Assembly: GCA_031272655.1 (NCBI GenBank)
Contig: JAISTJ010000208.1
Location: 1-9,074 of the forward strand
Reading direction: 5' to 3'
Length of the DNA stretch: 9,074 bases
From: Tannerella sp.
Lineage (GTDB): Bacteria; Bacteroidota; Bacteroidia; Bacteroidales; Tannerellaceae
A program made the position numbers and the translations under genes. Every line of letters starts with the position of its first letter. Position 1 is the first letter of the stretch. This document shows positions 6,852 through 9,074 of the stretch, in pieces. The notes beneath the pieces were generated by a model. The model searched no databases, was not told the origin of the DNA, and saw only the letters and a program-made list of their open reading frames with translations.

Positions 6852-8051
6852 TCAGAATCCGAAGCGGATTCCCGCCTGCAAAGATACAAAAAAAGGTTTT
6901 TCCGAACGAATTGTTTCGATTTCTTTGCTACTTTTATAATCAAAATAATAAGAAGCGCCTGTTTCGGCATAGATGTTTATGAAGCGCCAAAGCGGGTAAG
7001 AGACGCCTGCGTGGGCATTGAGCGACCATAACGGTTCTTTAATCCTGATGCTTTCTTTTGTAAATAATTGGTCGTCAATGAATTTTTTGTGGTATCCTGA
7101 AAAATTCAGCTCGCCCATACCGCCTGCCGACACGTAAAAACGCGCTTTTTTCCAGTCGGCTATTTTGTAAGAAACCTCTACCGGAACGCCGATGAAATGT
7201 AGCGTTTGCTTCAGTTTGACGCTATTATACTCGTTGCTGAAACTGCCTTCGGAACGGAGCAGGGTGTAAACAAGCCCGCTTTGGAGTGTGAATCTGTCGT
7301 TTAGGAAGTAGCTGATTCCCAGACCGGTAGATATTGGCACTTTGTGTTTGTAAGTCCATTTTGTATCGGCCGAGGGGGCTATCAATCCGTCTTCGTCAAT
7401 ATTGCCTGCTTCCGAAGGATTCTTCATGTCTGACTGCATTTGTTTCATGTTTGAAAAGTTGTGGTAGTCGTTGTACAGCGCTGTGTATGCAGGCGACATT
7501 ATCGCCGATCCCGAGCTTGTGCTTGCCGAATATCCGCCGCCGCCGATTCCTATTCCCCAACGGCGTGGCTTGCTGGCATTGTCGCTTGCTATTTTTTTTC
7601 CGGATTGCTTCGTGCCTCGCAATGACGACGATAAACGTATGCCGTCAATGCGGACGCCCCCCGTCCCGTCATTACGAACGGAGTGAAATCCCGTCTCTAT
7701 TTTTTCTATAGATTGCTTCGTACCTCGCACTGACGACTCAGAAGCCGAATCATCCCCGACAGGATTCCAAGTCAAGGAAACCATCTCATTATCAATCCCT
7801 AAAGTAGCTTTATCCGAATGTAAAACGGTATATAAAATCCCCCCTCCAAGCAACAACACCGCCGCTACCGCTGCGGCATACCGCAAATATGACCTAATGG
7901 GAATGACGCGACCCCGTGCAACGCCATCGGATGCGTCGAGCCGCGCCGCGATCCGTTCCCACAGATCTGCATCTACAGGCGCCTCAGCATCAAACAGTTT
8001 CGAGCGTACGGCATCATCCCAGCCGTCTTTTTTATCTTTAATTTTTTTCAT
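6852..8051 (-). CDS. Membrane-anchored outer-membrane beta-barrel protein with anti-sigma-like N-terminus
   Basis: A 399-residue protein directly downstream of an ECF sigma gene and overlapping it by ATGA. Residues 1-50 are charged and probably cytoplasmic (WDDAVRSKLFDAEAPVDADLW, then ERIAARLD), resembling the N-terminus of anti-sigma-like proteins in Bacteroidota; no zinc-binding HxxxCxxC motif is present. Residues about 56-77 form one hydrophobic helix (LRYAAAVAAVLLLGGGILYTVL). Residues about 80-163 are a low-complexity linker, largely encoded by repeat DNA (SSxRGTKQS at 106-114 and 142-150). From about 164 it reads as a small outer-membrane barrel: WGIGIGGGGYSAS, ISTGLGISYFL, FTLQSGLVYTLL, VPVEVSYKI, RFYVSAGGMGELNF, WSLNAHAGVSY, and final strand FFVSLQAGIRFGF ending in Phe, the barrel signal. 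Such a protein would span from the inner to the outer membrane. A role in sensing the envelope and controlling the sigma factor is inferred from context. Confidence 0.85.
   Translation of the reverse strand: MKKIKDKKDGWDDAVRSKLFDAEAPVDADLWERIAARLDASDGVARGRVIPIRSYLRYAAAVAAVLLLGGGILYTVLHSDKATLGIDNEMVSLTWNPVGDDSASESSVRGTKQSIEKIETGFHSVRNDGTGGVRIDGIRLSSSLRGTKQSGKKIASDNASKPRRWGIGIGGGGYSASTSSGSAIMSPAYTALYNDYHNFSNMKQMQSDMKNPSEAGNIDEDGLIAPSADTKWTYKHKVPISTGLGISYFLNDRFTLQSGLVYTLLRSEGSFSNEYNSVKLKQTLHFIGVPVEVSYKIADWKKARFYVSAGGMGELNFSGYHKKFIDDQLFTKESIRIKEPLWSLNAHAGVSYPLWRFINIYAETGASYYFDYKSSKEIETIRSEKPFFVSLQAGIRFGF
6879..6886 (-). promoter_or_regulatory. Possible internal -7 promoter element for the lipoprotein gene
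   Basis: On the - strand this reads TATCTTTG, a perfect TAnnTTTG match, inside the last codons of the beta-barrel gene and 64 bases before the lipoprotein ATG at 6815. No clear -33 box is seen. It could allow separate expression of the lipoprotein, but the bases also encode protein, so chance is possible. Confidence 0.35.
7591..7630 (-). repeat. Dispersed palindromic repeat, copy A (in frame in the beta-barrel gene)
   Basis: On the - strand the core (7603-7627) begins CGTCATTGCGAGG and ends CACGAAGCAATC. It is followed on that strand by an A-rich tail GGAAAAAAAATAG. It codes for SSLRGTKQSGKKI (residues 142-154). It is 108 bases from copy C in the same orientation and frame, with two core mismatches. 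Confidence 0.8.
7667..7690 (+). repeat. Dispersed palindromic repeat, copy B (inverted relative to A and C)
   Basis: The + strand reads CGTCATTACGAACGG followed by AGTGAAATC, the same element as A and C but in the opposite orientation and more diverged. The gene reads it backwards as GFHSVRNDG (residues 121-129). With copy C it can form an imperfect hairpin around a 20-base loop, and with copy A one around a 39-base loop. Confidence 0.7.
7697..7739 (-). repeat. Dispersed palindromic repeat, copy C (in frame in the beta-barrel gene)
   Basis: On the - strand the core (7711-7735) begins CGTCAGTGCGAGG and ends TACGAAGCAATC, followed by an A-rich tail AGAAAAAATAG. It codes for SSVRGTKQSIEKI (residues 106-118), nearly the same peptide as copy A. 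Confidence 0.8.
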
Positions 8052-8587
8052 TTTCCGAGTATCATTTTTTGTAATTGCAGCCTCGCCCGCAAATATTGCG
8101 ACCGCGAGGTAGTTTCCTTAATATTAAGCATTTTCGCTATCTCCGCATGTGAAAAGCCTTCTATTGCAAACATGTTGAACACAGTCCTGAAACCTTCGGG
8201 CAGCTTCATCACATACTGCATCAACTGTTCGTAAGTAAGTGAAATAACCGCCTCGCCGTCATCATCAGCAATCGCCTCAATATCAATCTCTTCAATATCA
8301 ACCGAGTCGCGCATCACATCTTTATGTCGAAGCCATTCGAGTGCGCAGTTCACGAAAATTTTTCGTATCCAGGCGTCAAGAACGCCTTCGCCGGTAAACT
8401 TGCCGAGGTTAGCATAGACCTTTACAAAACCGTCTTGCAAAAGGTCGCGCGCATCCTCCATATTCCTTACATACCTGAGACACAATGCCATCATCCTGCG
8501 GGAATACTTGTCGTACAGCGCTTTCTGAGCCTTTCTCTCGCCACTCAGACAGCCGTCTATAAGTCTTTTTTCATCATCTGTCATCAT
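8048..8587 (-). CDS. ECF-type RNA polymerase sigma factor
   Basis: A 179-residue extracytoplasmic-function sigma factor, which directs RNA polymerase to a small set of promoters in response to an envelope signal. Region 2 spans about residues 23-88 (LYDKYSRRMMALCLRYV, then NMEDARDLLQDGFVKVYANL and DAWIRKIFVNCALEWLR), covering core binding and -10 recognition. A short acidic linker (about 96-112, DIEEIDIEAIADDDGE) separates it from region 4 (about 119-172), with the helix-turn-helix GFSHAEIAKMLNIKETTSRSQYLRAR that contacts the -35 element. No region 1 or 3 is present, as expected. The start at 8587 is followed by a second ATG at 8584; either could be used. The gene overlaps the membrane beta-barrel gene by ATGA, implying coupled translation and probably joint control. 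Confidence 0.95.
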   Translation of the reverse strand: MMTDDEKRLIDGCLSGERKAQKALYDKYSRRMMALCLRYVRNMEDARDLLQDGFVKVYANLGKFTGEGVLDAWIRKIFVNCALEWLRHKDVMRDSVDIEEIDIEAIADDDGEAVISLTYEQLMQYVMKLPEGFRTVFNMFAIEGFSHAEIAKMLNIKETTSRSQYLRARLQLQKMILGK

Positions 8588-8661
8588 GTACGTCTATCTT
8601 AATGATGCACATTTTTTGAAAACGTTGCATGGAAAAACGAAAAAAATTACTTTTTCAGATG

Positions 8662-8669
8662 CAAAATTA
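8662..8669 (-). promoter_or_regulatory. Bacteroidota -7 promoter element for the sigma factor operon
   Basis: On the - strand this reads TAATTTTG, matching TAnnTTTG, 74 bases before the sigma start at 8587. The implied leader is about 65-70 bases and contains imperfect arms ATGCAC and GTTGCAT (about 8604-8630). No clear -33 box is seen, so the assignment is tentative; a self-recognised ECF promoter cannot be excluded. Confidence 0.45.
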
Positions 8670-8743
8670 ATCACTATTTTCATTTTGTACAGTTAAATTT
8701 TCTTAAAAAACATCTTTTTGGTATTTTGTATTCATTTCATTAT

Positions 8744-8751
8744 TATCTTTG
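8744..8751 (+). promoter_or_regulatory. Bacteroidota -7 promoter element for the secreted surface protein
   Basis: TATCTTTG matches TAnnTTTG exactly and lies 27 bases before the ATG at 8779, giving a leader of about 20 bases. TTTTG occurs upstream at 8716-8720 and 8724-8728, but neither sits at the usual -33 spacing. The closeness to 8779 supports that ATG as the start. An AGGAAAG stretch (8770-8776) just before it could serve as ribosome binding site. Confidence 0.55.
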
Positions 8752-8778
8752 TACCGAAATAATTAAGTAGGAAAGATA

Positions 8779-9074
8779 ATGGGAATGTTGCTTATTAAAA
8801 AGATAGCAGGAAGCAACGTAGTTCCGGGCGTTCTTCACGTCATTGCAAGCGCAGTGAAGCAATATCTTTCCCTCAAAATTATATTAGGTCTGGCGTTAAT
8901 GTTGTCGTTTGCACAGACAACGCATGCGGTAAACCTCTATTGGGTCGGCGGTTCTGGAAACTGGGGCGATGTGAACCACTGGGCTACTACTTCGGGCGGT
9001 TCGGTGCATCCTTCGTCGTTGCCTTCGCCCGATGATGTGGTTTATTTCGACGATAATTCGGGCTGGACTTCTTC
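8779..9074 (+). CDS. Secreted surface protein with YWVGGSGNW opening, N-terminal fragment
   Basis: The first 98 residues of a protein that runs off the window. A hydrophobic signal peptide (YLSLKIILGLALMLSFAQTTHA) ends at Ala50. The mature protein starts VNLYWVGGSGNWGDVNHWATTSGG, followed by LPSPDDVVYFDDNSG. This opening is frequent in very large secreted Bacteroidota proteins with repeat domains, often exported by type IX secretion or anchored at the surface; that part is not visible here. The signal peptide is preceded by an unusual 28-residue extension, partly encoded by repeat copy D (HVIASAVKQ, residues 20-28). An alternative start is GTG at 8854, which would give a standard 25-residue signal peptide beginning at codon 26 (read as Met-Lys-Gln). 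Divergent from the ECF sigma operon, which might control it, but no shared site was identified. Confidence 0.8.
   Translation, partial: MGMLLIKKIAGSNVVPGVLHVIASAVKQYLSLKIILGLALMLSFAQTTHAVNLYWVGGSGNWGDVNHWATTSGGSVHPSSLPSPDDVVYFDDNSGWTS
8838..8866 (+). repeat. Dispersed palindromic repeat, copy D (in the leader of the surface protein)
   Basis: The + strand reads CGTCATTGCAAGC followed by GCAGTGAAGCAATATC, clearly the same family as copies A and C. It lies in the 5' coding part of the secreted protein gene, read in another frame as HVIASAVKQ. This places copies in two divergently oriented genes about 1.1 kb apart. Confidence 0.75.

Noticed and set aside
7334..7711. 125-residue open frame opposite the beta-barrel gene
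   Set aside because: Antisense to a supported gene; its CHYERSE-like stretch is simply repeat copy B read through.
7591..7739. CRISPR array
   Set aside because: The repeats alternate in orientation, differ in sequence, lie at unequal distances inside a coding frame, and no cas gene is near.

Overview
This window looks like a chromosomal segment of a member of the Bacteroidota, most likely Bacteroidales. The evidence is a SusC/SusD outer-membrane pair, several matches to the Bacteroidota -7 promoter consensus TAnnTTTG, weak or absent Shine-Dalgarno sites, an ECF sigma factor paired with a membrane-anchored beta-barrel protein, and the YWVGGSGNW opening typical of large secreted Bacteroidota surface proteins. 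The genus cannot be read from the sequence.

Region 1 (1-2429, + strand): the 3' end of a SusC/RagA TonB-dependent transporter and a complete SusD/RagB lipoprotein, closed by a strong hairpin terminator. No carbohydrate-active enzyme follows, so the substrate is unknown. Region 2 (2434-4599, - strand): hisG and hisD, the first and last enzymes of histidine synthesis, abutting as TAA-ATG; no further his gene follows hisD. A heptanucleotide tandem repeat lies at the hisD stop. Region 3 (4600-5997, + strand): a divergent promoter region and a 421-aa zinc-type medium-chain dehydrogenase resembling L-sorbose-1-phosphate reductase. Its stop codon overlaps that of the next, convergent gene.

Region 4 (5994-8587, - strand): a probable three-gene operon, read right to left. 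It encodes an ECF sigma factor, then (overlapping by ATGA) a protein with an anti-sigma-like cytoplasmic N-terminus, one transmembrane helix and a C-terminal outer-membrane beta-barrel, then a secreted lipoprotein. This layout suggests an envelope-sensing unit: the sigma factor drives transcription, the membrane protein holds or senses, and the lipoprotein is a partner or target. Region 5 (8588-9074, + strand): a divergent promoter region and the N-terminus of a secreted surface protein that runs off the window.

The most unusual signal is a dispersed palindromic repeat of about 25 bp, of the CGTCATTGCGAG...GAAGCAATC type. It occurs three times, in alternating orientation, inside the coding sequence of the beta-barrel protein, and once inside the start region of the secreted protein. 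All copies are read through in frame, so repeat DNA appears to have been turned into protein linker and leader sequence, comparable in concept to Rickettsia palindromic elements. No CRISPR array, tRNA, rRNA, transposase or phage gene was seen. No gene-free stretch exceeds 300 bases.
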